A DNA stretch of 64,000 nucleotides from Cyrtodaria siliqua (lineage: Eukaryota; Mollusca; Bivalvia; Adapedonta; Hiatellidae): positions 62,001-126,000 of the forward strand of contig JAWPHD010005090.1 of the NCBI GenBank assembly GCA_037043455.1. The letters run 5' to 3'. This document shows positions 24,277 to 36,170 of this stretch, piece by piece. Position 1 is the stretch's first letter, and each line of letters opens with the position of its first letter. A program made the translations under genes and the position numbers. The notes beneath the pieces are model-generated. The model was not told the origin of the DNA. It ran no database searches and saw only the letters and a list, made by a program, of their open reading frames with translations.

Positions 24277-25515
24277 AGGCGTCATCATAGGGTCCACAGC
24301 CTGTCCGGTCATCGTACAATTAAAGAGGAAAGCATAGTGGCGAACTGTAAAAGGGTTCACCACCAAGCATGCAGTTCGTTGCAAAATGATAGGGTCATAA
24401 CCTCTTTTGATAAACTTTTTAACAAGTTTAACAAAGATAGTATGAAAGAGATCATGACCAAGAATCTTACGAAGTTTATAAATCACATCACCATAGAAGT
24501 CAGGTTGTGATAGTCCTTGTCACAGAAGAGTCCTTAAATTACTTTTATATTTGGAAAGAAGATCAGAGTTACGATAATAACATTTTGCAAAGGTTTTACG
24601 AAGTTTATGGTAACGGTAACCCTGATTGAGTAGCGTTTTAGTTATACAAAGATTACGAATATTAAAGTCCTCAACTCGAGTACAAGCTCTTGAAAAACGA
24701 ATAAGTTGAGACACATACACCCCATAAGAAGTTGCTCGGGGAACATCCCCATCCAAGTGGGGGTAATTAACAATGTCAAAATTAAAATCATCTCTCTTGT
24801 CATAGATTTTGCTAATATTTCACCATTTTCAATCGAGAGATCTAAATCAAGAAAAGAAGCGTTATTATCAGATATATTAGCTTTATTTAGCTGAAGTTCT
24901 TTAGGATAAATAATATCAACCATAGTTGGAAAGAAAGGGTTGTCAATGTTCAGTATGTCATCCAGATACCGAGAGGTGTCATTAAAAGCTTCAATAACAT
25001 CTGCCTGGGTATCTGGTGAAAGACTCAACAAGAAATCCCTTTCATAGCAAAATAAAAACAAATCTGCAACAAGTGGTGCACAATTCGTACCCATAGGGAT
25101 ACCAACAATTTGTCTATAAACGGTGGTACCATACCTGACGAAAATATTATCTAATAGGAAGATGAGTGCTTCACAAACTTCATAGCAAGTCCACATAGTA
25201 TAACTGTCTAAACTGCCGTTAGTAAAAAATATAATATTATTACATGCCCAAAATGTAGTTTTTTCTCTAGCGAATGTTTTTTTAATAAGAGAAATTAGCT
25301 TGTCTTTAATAAGGTGATGTGGTAAGGTTGTATATAGTGTAGAGAAGTCATACGTGCTTATTAATGAAACTTGACCTTTATTGAAAATTTTATCAAGAAC
25401 GTCTCCTGAATTCTTTATAGACCAAAATAAATTAATCCCAGAGTTTTCATAAGTTTTATCACAATATAGCTTAACGTGATCTTTAACGACAGTAAGACAA
25501 GAAGTTAAGAGTGGA
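24271..25515 (-). pseudogene. Reverse transcriptase of the Penelope-like element, frameshifted
   Basis: The intact part (25515-24642) spans the whole RT catalytic core, with motif A Asp and the motif C YLDD pair present, so the copy is not very old. The frame then shifts near 24700 and again near 24500; the protein reappears as DGDVPRATSYGVYVSQL and later as the C-terminal NCT. The upstream half is cut by the pseudo-LTR junction at 25515, so the N-terminus is missing. The product would have made cDNA by priming on broken DNA ends or nicks in the nucleus (family knowledge). Confidence 0.75.
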
Positions 25516-25896
25516 CATCACAAACACAAAAGGGTTGACAATAAGGCTACCGCCTTGGAACGGCCAGTGGCAAAGTAGGCCACTGGGGGGTTTAAACCGG
25601 TTCTAGGGTCCACACAAACCTACCGCCATCCCATTAAAACAGGACAGTGTAAATAAAGAAATCTTCTCCATGATCTAATCTCTAACCAACAAGGCCGCAT
25701 CAATAGGCAATATAAGCAAAACACAAACATGCTCGTGTAAATATAATACAAAAAAACAATAGCCTAGAAAACCACAATGAAGGTACTCAGTGACTTGGCA
25801 GAAGCCAGGGCAACAAGAGAATAAACCATTAAAGTCACGACAAGAAAGATCATAGACAAACATCAAACGCCACCGTCCCAATGGGCTTTAGGTAGT
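25513..25896 (-). repeat. Upstream pseudo-LTR of the Penelope-like element
   Basis: This segment repeats 23915-24276 with scattered substitutions and short indels and begins abruptly at 'gacatcacaaacacaaaagg'. In element orientation it precedes the RT frame and is joined to a 5'-truncated RT, the arrangement left by PLE tandem insertion. Confidence 0.7.
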
Positions 25897-26429
25897 AACT
25901 TTATAATATATTAAAAGAACAATGCGCAATGGTTTCTAAGATGAATACAAATATGAGCTTTAAAATATGATTAATAACTAAAGTACACTATTTATGTGCC
26001 TGTCGCTAGACAACATACACGCTAATCCACCACAAGAATAATTTAAACATCTCATATTTATCCTATGGTTAGACAACATACTTAGCTAGACCACCATGAG
26101 ACAATATATTATAAGTTTGTTTTTATGAATATTTCATGAGGTGATCTTTTAGCAAGAGTTTGAATTGATTCATAATTCCGCCAAAAATCTTTCAACCGAA
26201 ATACGGCGATGGCATGCAAAACTAGGCTTGGCACTTATCATCCCCGCAAAGTGTTATTGAAATCCACCCAATGGTTCAAGAGAAATAGTCCAGATAAAGT
26301 GTGTGTAGTAAAACCTTTAAAGGGCCATAACTCAGCCAAAAATCATTCAAGCGGAACATAGTGATGACATGCACCACTAGGCCTAGTACTGATCATCCCT
26401 GCAAAGTGTCGCTGAAATCGGGCCTGGGA

Positions 26430-27092
26430 GGTGCTAGGCAGAATATAGCTTTTTTCCAGGAAAACAAGGGCCACAACTCTGCTGTTACTAATTCATTTGG
26501 CTGGTTTTCTATCTCGTCCGAGCTTTCATTGATATTAACAATCTGTGCAAGTTTGGTAAAATCAAATAATAAATGAAGATGCTAGAGTGTCACAAGGCAG
26601 AATTGGCATTTTTCAGCAAATCACGGGCCATAACTCTGCTGTTACTCATTTGATTTGGGTAGTTTCCGAACTTGTCCGAGTTTATTAACAATCAATGTAC
26701 GTTTGGTAAAGATCAAATAATAAATGAAGGTGCTAGAGTGTTTTAAAGGCAGAAAATGGCATAGTTTTGTAAAAACAAGGGCCATAACTCCGGTGTTACT
26801 AATCCGAATTAGCTGGTTTTCGAACTTGTCCAAGCTTTAATTGATATTAACAATCAAATAATAAATGAAGATGCTAGAGTGTTCACAATGCTTAATATGG
26901 CATTTTTCAGCATAACAATGGTTATAACTCCGGTGAAACTAATCCGATCTGGCTGGTTTTCGAACTTGTCCGAGCTTTCATTGATATAAAGACACTGGCA
27001 AAGTTTCGTAAAGATCCAATTAACAGTGAAGTCCATAACAAGTCAAAAGTTAACTACGGGCGGACGACTGACGACGGACGACGGACGGACGA
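26430..27092. repeat. Bivalve-type 'gggccataactc' tandem repeat with GACGGAC end
   Basis: Four diverged units of about 140-170 bases contain 'gggccataactc', 'tggttttcgaacttgtccga' and 'aataaatgaagatgctagag'. The run ends in a (GACGGAC)n tract at 27060-27092. Related sequence starts at about 26140. Confidence 0.7.
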
Positions 27093-27644
27093 CGGACAAC
27101 TCGGCATCCCATAAACTCTGCTAAAAACGATAAATGTTTACTTAAGTTAAGATATAGCTAAGCAGCTTTATGAATACGGACCCAGGACATCTGTCTCCTC
27201 TTATTTCAGATCAGGTCAACATACAGAATGCCGCTGTTGCTGAATATTGAAGTGTTTGCGATTGCTACTTTACTGTAAACATAATCTATGTCTTTCATTT
27301 ATATTCAAGCAAAGCGCTGAGTCACACAAGAACAGTTCTATAGAAACCCCAGAACCCAAATACAATGGCACCTTAGGTACACCTGTCATGTATTAAACAA
27401 ACTAAATCTAAGCAGCTATTGCTAACATTTGTAATAAATCGTATGTGTGTTTTGTCTGTGTGTTTATACAAAGCAGTCACACTTGTCTCCATCAGACTTT
27501 TATGCGTTTTTGAATTGTTTAATGTGACATAGCATTTATTCAATCCACAACTCAGTTAAAATATTTGTGTATGATTAAGTATAACTCATGGATCTTTTGA
27601 GATCATCAAGCCCATTATTTGTGGCTTTATAGTAGAATGTCGCT

Positions 27645-27832
27645 TAAGCCGGTGCTAGGGCGTGTGAGAGGTGTTGCACCATTACTACCTCTCATAAACA
27701 GACTAAAAAAGACAAATGTGCTACTTTTCTCTTCTTTTTTTTGTGTTGCACCTTATATTACCTCTCTTGAATATACTCAATAAGACCGAGTCTAATACTT
27801 ACCTCTCTTGTTTGTGTTTGTTGCTTCCACAG
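27645..27832 (-). repeat. Dispersed 'gttcatgagaggt' family, minus copy
   Basis: Two short duplicated pieces ('acctctcataaacagact' and 'acctctcttgaatatactca') in reverse orientation, ending 'tgtttgttgcttccaca'. Confidence 0.6.
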
Positions 27833-28494
27833 GATTTCTTTTTTCAGTATGTGTTACGATTGACAAACTCCTATGGCACACGTCTAATCTCGGCGTTTTA
27901 AATCGATAGTCCAGATCATCTGCGACGCTTGCTTTTTTCAAGACAAACGTCTAGATAAGTCCTCCTGGACAAAGTTTGAATTTTGCCGATACGCTTGTTA
28001 GGTTTCTGACTGGCTGAGATAGGAACACCTGCTATCCAAGATATACAGAAAGGCAGAAAGACAATAAATTTATATATAAACAAAGAGGGAAACTTCATCA
28101 TTATATCGACGTACTAAATGCGGATGGTCAGAAATACTTTAATAAAAAAAATTACGGTCACGTGCTTCCAGTTTCAAATGTGTTTTTGCACAACCTGTCA
28201 AGACGTGTGTATTTAAACTCGAGCGTCGAAGATGATCAACAGGATAAGTGTGAGTGTACGCGTGGTCGATAGCTCGGACACGTTGTTTTTTCCCCGGGTT
28301 CTCCGGTTTCCTCTCACATCAAGACCACGCTATTAAACGTTGTCATCCGAAATGATTTGTATAAGCTGTCTTGCTTGTTTTGTAATCGATATATACGTTT
28401 AAACTGTAATAGAATACGACGAACCGTATAACAGCCTGGAATTTTAATGTGTACGCACAGCACAATATTACTTTTCATCGTGATACATACTGAT

Positions 28495-28965
28495 AAGAGA
28501 GATCCTTTGGAAGCAACAAACACAGCAAAGAGAAGCAGACTCGGCTCGTTGATCCCAAAGGACTAGTAAAAATAAAACTACTGATTCGTAGCACGGGGAG
28601 ATCTTTTACAGCCGCAACACTGCACTAAACGAACGCCAGTGTGAATGATAAATACTGATAAGGAGATTCTTTGGAAGCAATAAGCACAACCAAAAGAATA
28701 AAGTGAAGCAACACCTCTCACGTCCCCTAGCACCGGCTTAAGCGGTATTCTATTCCGACGCCAACTATATTGGGCTAGTAGATCCCAAAGGACCAGTAAA
28801 AATAACACTACCGATTCGTAGCACGGGGAGATCTTTTACAGCCGCCACACTGAACTAAACGAACGCTAGTGTGAATGTCAATAAATACTGATAAGGGCGA
28901 TCCTTTGGAAGCAAAGACGCAAGCAGCATACTCGGTTTTATTGAGTCTGTTCATGAGAAGTAAAA
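28495..28965 (+). repeat. Dispersed 'gttcatgagaggt' family, partly duplicated copy
   Basis: Two tandem, partly deleted copies; 'agcacggggagatcttttac' + 'agccgc' occurs at 28590 and 28823. The second ends 'ggttttattgagtctgttca' at about 28955. Confidence 0.7.
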
Positions 28966-29369
28966 TCATAGCATTACTATTAAGGGTGTGTACATATTGT
29001 AGATAATAGCATTCTGACCATGGCTTGGTCAGTTGTAAGCATGGGGATACCGCTTTCCTGAACAGACGCAATTACATAGTTCCAATCTGTCAATTAAGCT
29101 TCTATTCACCAGAAAGCCAATTGTAAATACAAATTCACCTGCAGCAAAATCACATATAATCCTTCAAAACTCTCTAAAAACAATGGAGAACACCCCAGTG
29201 TTAGTGGGAATTTAACCCAGATGAGCTAAATATTGAATGTCGGAACTATCAAATGAGCTTAAACATTACATTTGATATGTCGGATATACTGGTATAATAT
29301 ATAACTGTTACCGTATCATGATAAGGTCACCAATATTAAGAATGAGAGCTGGAATCAAAAGAAACAAAA

Positions 29370-29936
29370 GTAGAACAGGAAATGACAGGAAATGTAGCAT
29401 TCAAGGACCACAGTCAACAGTTACAAAGACCAATAAAAGGCAAGATAAAAACAATTATAAGACATCATAAACATAAAAGGGAGGACAGTAGAGGTGTCAA
29501 GGACTACCGCCTTGGAACTGCCAGTGGAAAAAAAGGTCGCTGGGGTCTACACCAGGTTCTAGTTTGCACTAAACCGCACTTTTGTCATCCTAATAAAATG
29601 GGACCGTGTAAATAAAGATATCCCCGCCAGGTTATATTCTCTAACAAACAAGGCAGCATTAATAGGAAATATAAATGAGTCTGTATATATAATATATACA
29701 GACTCATTTATATATATAATATATAAAAAGCCTAAAAGCCACAAAGCAAGTACTCACTGACTTGGCAGAAGCCAGAGCAACAAGAGAACAAACCGTTAAG
29801 AGTACAATAAGACTTCAAACGCTACCGTCCTATGAGGATTTAGGTAGACGTCATTATAGTGTCCAGAATCTGTCCGGTCATCGTACATTCAAAGAGGAAA
29901 GCGTAGTGGCGAGCTGTAAATGGGTCAACCACTAAA
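29370..29936 (-). mobile_element. 3' fragment of a second Penelope-like element
   Basis: The segment follows the 24.4-23.8 kb element end in order: a short remnant of the RT C-terminus (about 29880-29936), then the pseudo-LTR ('gactaccgccttggaactgccagtgg') and the terminal 'gtagcattcaaggaccacagtcaac'. It is more diverged and contains an inserted 43-bp palindrome at 29670-29712. Confidence 0.65.
29670..29712. repeat. Perfect 43-bp palindrome
   Basis: Arms of 21 bases ('tataaatgagtctgtatata' + t) around a single A. It lies inside the Penelope-like remnant and is absent from the two better copies. Confidence 0.85.
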
Positions 29937-30200
29937 AGCCTTCAATATTAACATCTGTGTACTTTGAAATGTTATTATGTTCCGACATGACTTGGTCGGC
30001 CATGGACACGTGAACAAGAACAAGAACAGAAGCAAAAGTATTGACTGTCAACATTACCCATAAAATATTATGTATTTTAACACTTACAAATCCGGACATA
30101 CTCAGCCATGAGCAAAGTGGTGAACGTGTCCGTAATCTAAAGCTAACATATTGACTGTATATTTTGTTTAATGTGTCGTAAACAACTTTATACTTTTCAG

Positions 30201-30324
30201 ACTTTATCATGGTCCGCTATGAGCAAGGAAGCTAGAGCTGCTGTAAACCGAAGCAAAAGCATTGATCAGCAATTACAGACCGAAAAGGAGAAAAAAGAGC
30301 AAGAACTTTTACTGCTTGTTTTGG
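30201..30324 (+). CDS. G-protein alpha subunit-like gene, N-terminal helix exon
   Basis: Polypyrimidine-AG acceptor (ttatacttttcag) and donor TTGG|GTATGT bound 124 bases, phase 0 in and phase 1 out. The 41 codons include ARAAVNRSKSIDQQL and end in ELLLLVLG. This matches the Gi/o-type N-terminal helix (AAVERSKxIDxxL...) and the first beta strand (KLLLLG) that leads into the P-loop. The alpha-N helix contacts G-beta-gamma and the membrane. The downstream intron interrupts the Gly codon just before the P-loop, the position I recall for animal Gi genes. Alternative starts exist: ATG at 30171 would read through the acceptor and begin M-C-R-K (a Cys at position 2, upstream stop TAA at 30144), and the Met in 'SAMSKEA' could also initiate. 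The protein's true N-terminus is therefore unresolved. The exon has no stop or frameshift. Confidence 0.85.
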
Positions 30325-30730
30325 GTATGTCAATTAACTCTTGTAGTGTGTTTGTCAATCTTTACTTCTCATTTTGAGTGTCATTCTTCACAGTTTGTTT
30401 CCCGATCTTCACTGGATTTCCAAGAAATATTCGTCTATTCTTTTCTGTTGTTTTAGGTCTGTTAATTTACTGCTTCTGTTTTGTATGTCATGCTTTACTG
30501 CTTGTTTGGGGTATGTCAGTTTACTGCTTCTGTTTTGTATGTCATTTTCTACTGATTGTTTCGGGTATGTGAATTTACGCTATTCCTCGTTTTTGGTACG
30601 TCAATTGAATGCTTGTGTTATATTAGTAGTAATCATACTGCTTTTTTGTATATGTCAATTTACAGCTTGTGTGTTGTATGTAATTCTCTACTGATTGTTT
30701 TGTGTATGTAAATTTACGCTATTCCTCGTT
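30309..30730. repeat. Degenerate tandem repeat overlapping the exon 30201-30324 donor
   Basis: The exon end plus donor, 'ttactgcttgttttgggtat', recurs at about 30495 as 'ttactgcttgtttggggtat' and again at about 30545 and 30690 in weaker form, interleaved with 'gttttgtatgtcattctcta' units. The period is roughly 55-70 bases. Confidence 0.65.
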
Positions 30731-31348
30731 TTCTAAGCATAGCTTGAAGAACTGGGTATAACTAAAAGTGTAACCGTATTTGTGCTGAAGGGCGCAAAAA
30801 TGTCATAAATAATCTTCTTTTTTTCAGTTTTCCTGGATGTATGAAATGAAATGTTTAGCTGGTCTTAATTTATATTGAACATTTCAAAAACTGTATTGGT
30901 TGAGAGTGTGAAATTAATGCATCTACATTGGTTTATTAAAACAATTTCAGCTGTTAACTTTAACTGTAGCACAAAACTGAAAAGTTATTCAGCTATTCTT
31001 TACAGTTTACGATTCACCATGTTTTGGTTTATTGTTCTCTTATCTTAATGCAATTTGGCCATATTTGAATAACCATTATACCCAATATCAGATATAATGT
31101 TGGAGTACTTATCAATATGCGTATATATGCATGTATATCAACACAAAAAATCAATCCCCAAATTAACATTCTTCTGTATATTTATTTATTTCAGTGACAA
31201 ATACATATTTTACAAAATATTACATATATAAATTGGATTGTACCAAGCCTATCTTGGCTTACTAGCCACCATCTTATAATTGCAATAAATGGGTAAAGCA
31301 ATATTTAAATTTATATCAGGGAAAAGAAAAAGTTCATGTATATGTATA

Positions 31349-31731
31349 CTGAAACGAAAAAGAAACGCAACTCTGGAATTTCCGCTATATATTGAATGTA
31401 CAATGTGCTGTTAATCGAATGGTACGTGGCTACGTAAGACTTTTCCTTTCGGAAAAAAGACTAAAACAACGCATAACACAGCAAAGAGTATTCCTGCAAA
31501 GTTTCATTATTGACATAGTACGCTCAAGCATTTGAGCAAACTTAGGATGCAAAAAGGATGCGTGTAGTCTGATTAAAACGTCTACAACTTCACAGTAGTT
31601 TTCTTTAACTAACTGCAACTTTTTTTTTATAAAACATCTTGGGATTTCTTTGGAATATTATGTGGAATTAAATGTGCAGTATATACAATATATAGCGGAA
31701 ATTCCCGAGTTGCGTTTCTCTTTCGTTTCAG
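31349..31731. mobile_element. Tc1/mariner-type MITE
   Basis: The 383-bp element has ~48-bp terminal inverted repeats: 'ctgaaacgaaaaagaaacgc' at the left and 'tgcgtttctctttcgtttcag' (here in complement) at the right, extending to 'tccgctatata'. TA dinucleotides flank both ends, the target-site duplication of Tc1/mariner. There is no transposase. Confidence 0.75.
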
Positions 31732-32116
31732 TATATATAAATATGATACTATGACGATCATGTTGTCACTCCGGTATTCTGTAAACCCAGTTTGATACCT
31801 ATTCAAATAATGTGAAAAACAAAAACAATCAACTTTTTATTTACAAACATGCTTAGGAAGTAAAATATAGTGTTGTGTACGAGTGTGTACGAGTGCCTAT
31901 ATTACACCTAATAAGGTGATTGATACTCATGAATTATTTCTATTTTTAAAGCATTTTGGATAAAGCGACCGGTATATTTTATAAGTTCATATTCTGTGAA
32001 AATGAGATTCACTTTTATCATGTCGATCTGTAGAATTCTGCCGAGAAACAGGGTGACTGAGATAAAATCTTATCCCGGCAGTTACGTTCCTATCCCGTCA
32101 GGAGAACTTCTTTTGA

Positions 32117-32164
32117 TGACGTCAGCACCTCTTTTGATGACGTCAGGGTAATTTGATGACGTCT
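32117..32164. promoter_or_regulatory. Three CRE-type sites in a row
   Basis: Two perfect palindromic CREs (TGACGTCA at 32117-32124 and 32138-32145) and one TGACGTCT (32157-32164) are spaced by 21 and 19 bases, each within a repeated 'ttTGATGACGTC' context. It could be a CREB/ATF-responsive element in intron 2 of a G-protein gene, or simply a short minisatellite inside the adjacent dispersed repeat. Confidence 0.35.
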
Positions 32165-32234
32165 GGGTACTTTTGAACGGGAAAAAATCGGGGGGAAATG
32201 CAAAAAAGGGTAAATTAAATTATCTTAAACGATC

Positions 32235-32397
32235 AACATGATAAATAGAATATCATGTTAGTTTCTGATCCTATTAAGTTTATCAAGTTAGGCACGAAAA
32301 AAATGAAACCCTCGGCACAGCCTCGGACTTCGTTTTTTCTCAGCCTCACCTGATAAGCTGGATAGGATCAGGTACTAACATGATGTTCTCTATTTTC
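32235..32397. repeat. Imperfect inverted repeat next to the CRE cluster
   Basis: 'gaatatcatgttagtttctg' + 'atcctatta' at the left pairs with 'ggataggatcaggtactaac' + 'atgatgttc' at the right across about 75 bases. Likely a small dispersed element that also carries the CRE motifs. Confidence 0.6.
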
Positions 32398-34227
32398 GTT
32401 GTCAGATAACATTCTGTCCGGAAAGAATTGATTGTTTAGCATGTGCCTATGTCCTTTATGTTTGCTACAATTTAGAAAAATATAGCAAAGGTAATAGTGG
32501 TTAAGATGGAACTGTAAAGAACTGAATAGCCTCCTAGACTAATGCATCATATTTCTCATTTAATAATATGTTTATATTACTACATATCACATACGCAAAA
32601 AAAAATACCAATACTTGGCAATCTCAGTGAATGTAATCGGTATGTGATTATAACGGTTATTAACGACTGTGAAATAAATTATGAACAGCGTATGTTAACA
32701 ACAAGAGCCAAATTACATTTTTTTCTTGCCAAAGTTATAATGCGGAAAGTTGCGTAAATGATCTCAGTAAATTATCAAATGTTATATTTACTGGTTTTGT
32801 ATAACTTTATCGATCAATGTTGCCTTTAGTTCGCGTGCAAAAATTAGCTCCGTGCAATGAGCACCGTGTATCGTTTGCATTTTCATTTACCCGCCGTTAA
32901 GTTGCATTTAAGTGCATTATACGATGAGCAGAGGACAGGGTTATAATGGATGTGTCCAAAACAGTGTTAACCCTTGTACAATTTGTTGACGTTCGAGTAC
33001 GTTTGTGACAAGCGCCAGTGTGACATGTGTACAACTTGATTCCACAAATCTCCATGTTCAATTAAAGGGACACACGGCAATCTTGATTTTTTAAAAACTC
33101 TCGGCGTCCCGTTAGTTTTTCTGTTAACTTGCATTTGTTCAATCATTAATATTAATTGTTAGAATAGTTCAAAGCAAATTATTTTTACATAGTACATACC
33201 TTTTATAATATTGCACCTGTAATATATTTAAAAACTTGGTAAAATAATGAAAAAAAATGACATCTCATTTTTTTATTTAATTATATGCAAGCAATTTTAA
33301 AGCCAAAATAATGCAGGATAAGTAAATCGAGGAACACATTTTTGATTAAAACTCAAAATTGCTATGAGTCCCAATATGTGTGATCAGCCAATTGTGTAAA
33401 TGCACAAGAACAATTACGTTGCTTCTGTTTCCAAAGCCAATACAAGTATGCTGGTAATTCTATAGCATTTTGCATGGTACTAGGGCATTTAATTCAAAAT
33501 TAGTCAGCCTGATCACATAAATGAACAATACAAATAGACAAAATGATAGAAGTGTGTGAAGACGAAGTAGGTATTGGCAAGATAGACATGTCACATGTTT
33601 AAGACAACGATGCACAACAATGCATACCAAACGCAATCAAACATCGAGTTTAATCCGTTATTTTAGATATTACGAGCACAGGAAGAATACAACCACCATG
33701 ATATGTACACTAGATATTCAGAAAAACGATAATTAAAGACATGTGTATAGACAGTGGATGTTTGTTAACATGAAAAGCTGGTTCTCTTTAACGTTTAACC
33801 GTTATATAATATATATATATCATCAAGTGCACCTGTGCACGATTTGAATAAAATAAAGATGCCAAACCCATTTTGTTTAGCCAGTTCCACTTCAAACTAC
33901 ACTTTAAATTCAGTTATGGTCTCTTAAATGCTTCTGTTTCTACTTGAAATGCATCCATTTTACAACAATGTGAAGAAGAGCTCGTGTCTTCGGGCATGTG
34001 TTGAATAAACAACGCTCGTTGCTTGGCACGTATTATTGCCACATTTATGTCTGTGTTTAGCACGTGCATATAATGTAAACCTATCTGGAATACGTCTTTG
34101 AGAGTTGCTTTCATTGCGGCTCTTGGTACATATATTTAGTGTTGAATTTTAAAAAGGTGGCCAGCCACACGAAAAATGACATGTTGGGTGTTGATATTTC
34201 GAATCTAATGATCCATAAAATGAAATG
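32398..34227. other. Intron-type sequence, nothing recognised
   Basis: AT-rich with an (AT)n run near 33807-33822. No repeats or exons recognised. Confidence 0.35.
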
Positions 34228-34345
34228 TTATCCCTTTTATGTTTTTGGTGTCATATATTGACTTGTATTCATCTTTGTAGTTGTTGTTTGTTTCTGTACT
34301 TATTTGTGGTTAACTGTGGTCCTTTAATGCTGCATTTCCTGTTCA
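34228..34345 (+). mobile_element. Penelope-like 3'-end remnant
   Basis: The segment from 'cccttttatgtttttggtgt' through 'gtttgtttctgtac' to 'ggttaactgtggtcctttaatgct' resembles the reverse complement of 23.82-23.93 kb. It is a short remnant in the + orientation. Confidence 0.4.
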
Positions 34346-34911
34346 ACTTTTATATCTACGTTTTTGGTATTCAAAACTTACATGCATGTAAGACCGGTCG
34401 TTAGTGTTTACCCAACTGTTCCAACCAATCAGTAGCCTGAGATTTTCAAGTTCTTGCATCAAATGTTCATGATGATTTTAATACCAGCATTCTTCATGAT
34501 TAAAAGTGTGACCTTTATAGAGGTTGTCGGTAAACCTGTAGTAAACACTAAGTCGTATAGAGGTTATGAAGAGAAATATTCATCATTAAGAAACCGTGGT
34601 CGGTCGCTACGCTACCTCCTATTCGGTTTCTTAACTGTTAAGGTTTCTTTTCATAAGTCTCTATACTGTACTCTAATATCAGGACCATTATTCGGTATAT
34701 GACGGGATCATTATTCGGTATAGCTCGACAAATTAGGATAATAGTTTTCATGTATTGACAATAATCAGACATGAAAACAAATATTATTCTCACACGCTCT
34801 CTCTAAAACGTCGGTCATATTAGAATTGTTGCAAAATTATTTGGAATTCAAATATACATATTTAGCACAAGTATACAACCAATTTTATAAATAAGGTAAA
34901 CTAAATTAGGT

Positions 34912-34997
34912 TAGCAAAAAAAAATTCATTTGACTTAAAAAGTCGTTTGCATTTTAGCAAAAAAAAATTCATTTGACTTAAAAAGTCGTTTGCATTA
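34912..34997. repeat. Exact ~43-bp tandem duplication
   Basis: 'tagcaaaaaaaaattcattt' + 'gacttaaaaagtcgtttgca' occurs twice in a row; each copy holds the palindrome 'gacttaaaaagtc'. Confidence 0.85.
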
Positions 34998-35167
34998 TTA
35001 TGAAAATCTTAGATTTTCATTTGCTTATACTCCGGAGATATTTATATTGTAAATTCGATGGTATGGTAATCATAGAGCCAACACTATGTCGATACCAGTG
35101 TCAAGGTTTAGAACCCTTTTGACTGTAGACGTAATTGGCGCGCCAATATTGGGATTGGTTTTTGATG

Positions 35168-35195
35168 CTGTTGTTGTTGTTGTTGTTGTTGTTGT
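35168..35195. repeat. (TTG)n microsatellite
   Basis: Nine consecutive TTG-type units. Confidence 0.9.
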
Positions 35196-36170
35196 AAAAA
35201 CGTTGGGGTAAAAGACTGGCTAAAATGTTGGGTTAAAAGACTGGCCATAAGATCGTGTTGTTGTATTAAAATTGCTGTATTGAAATTGGCGATATGTAAC
35301 AGCTACAACTTTGAATCTTTATACAGTTGTTCTACATCATAACATGACCCAGCATATCAGGTTTCATAACTCTGTGCTGCTTTCTGCAAAAGTTATGCCC
35401 CTTTTTGAATTAGTATATTGCTTAAGTTTTCTGTTAAGGTCCACTTTTTAGCCAGTATGTTTTTGGAAAAAAATACGACTTATTGCCATCCCTTGATCGG
35501 CGTCTGCGTATTTGGTTAAGTTTTATGTTAAGGTGCACTTCTTTCAGTAACTATAACAGATACAGCTTTGACACTTTGCTTGAGCATGCCACACCTATGA
35601 CACCAATCAGTGTCAAACATTCAAAAAAAAAAAAGCTGTATGATATCTTACCACTACAAACCACTTCTTCCAAATAGATGTCCACCTACCCCAGCCATTT
35701 GTCACATTTCACTGATCATATCAGCTTCTTTTTTTTATGTTTTTCTTTACTTGATTCAATCTACCAATAACCTCAATATTCTAAATAACTTCATAACATT
35801 CTAGAAATATATATCATCAGCAATTAATGCAAACACTTAAATATGTTTTGATATCTTAAGTATGTGCCTTTGTTCTCAAGTTACTATTGCTTACTGTTGC
35901 CATATAACTTTTTATACTTTCTTAAAATATTTCTACATTTTTGTTATATACTACACATATTTGTTTCCTCCTTTAGAAAACATTCTGCGCCGCCCTGCTG
36001 CTTTGCATCAGTTTCTTCTTGTACCTATTAGCGGTTAAGTTATGTGACGCAAGTAAAACCGTTCAGGAGTAGTACACGTGACCGGGTCACATGTATGAAT
36101 ATTGCATTGCATTCACGCGTGATAACTACAAGTTATAGATAGAGTCTCGTCTCTGCGAATTGGCTTATTT

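Larger units (their letters stand above)
23815..25896 (-). mobile_element. Penelope-like retroelement with flanking direct repeats
   Basis: On the minus strand one frame stays open from about 25515 to 24642. It carries RT motif A (TYDFSTLYTTLPH), motif B (GIPMGTNCAPLVADLFL) and motif C (RYLDDIL), followed by LQLNKAN and FLDLDLS. This is the set I associate with Penelope-like elements (PLEs), not LINEs or LTR elements. Coding similarity continues in shifted frames at 24756-24520 (SYGVYVSQLIRF, GYRYHKLRKTF) and 24486-24271 (TACLVVNPFTVRHYAFLFNC). About 370 bases at 25513-25896 are repeated in the same orientation at 23915-24276, as expected for PLE pseudo-LTRs. No GIY-YIG endonuclease is evident. 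Two or more frameshifts make it inactive. Confidence 0.8.

Noticed and set aside
23815..25896. Hammerhead ribozyme in the Penelope-like pseudo-LTRs
   Set aside because: Known in some PLEs, but I could not find the CTGANGA and GAAA core in a foldable arrangement on the element strand.
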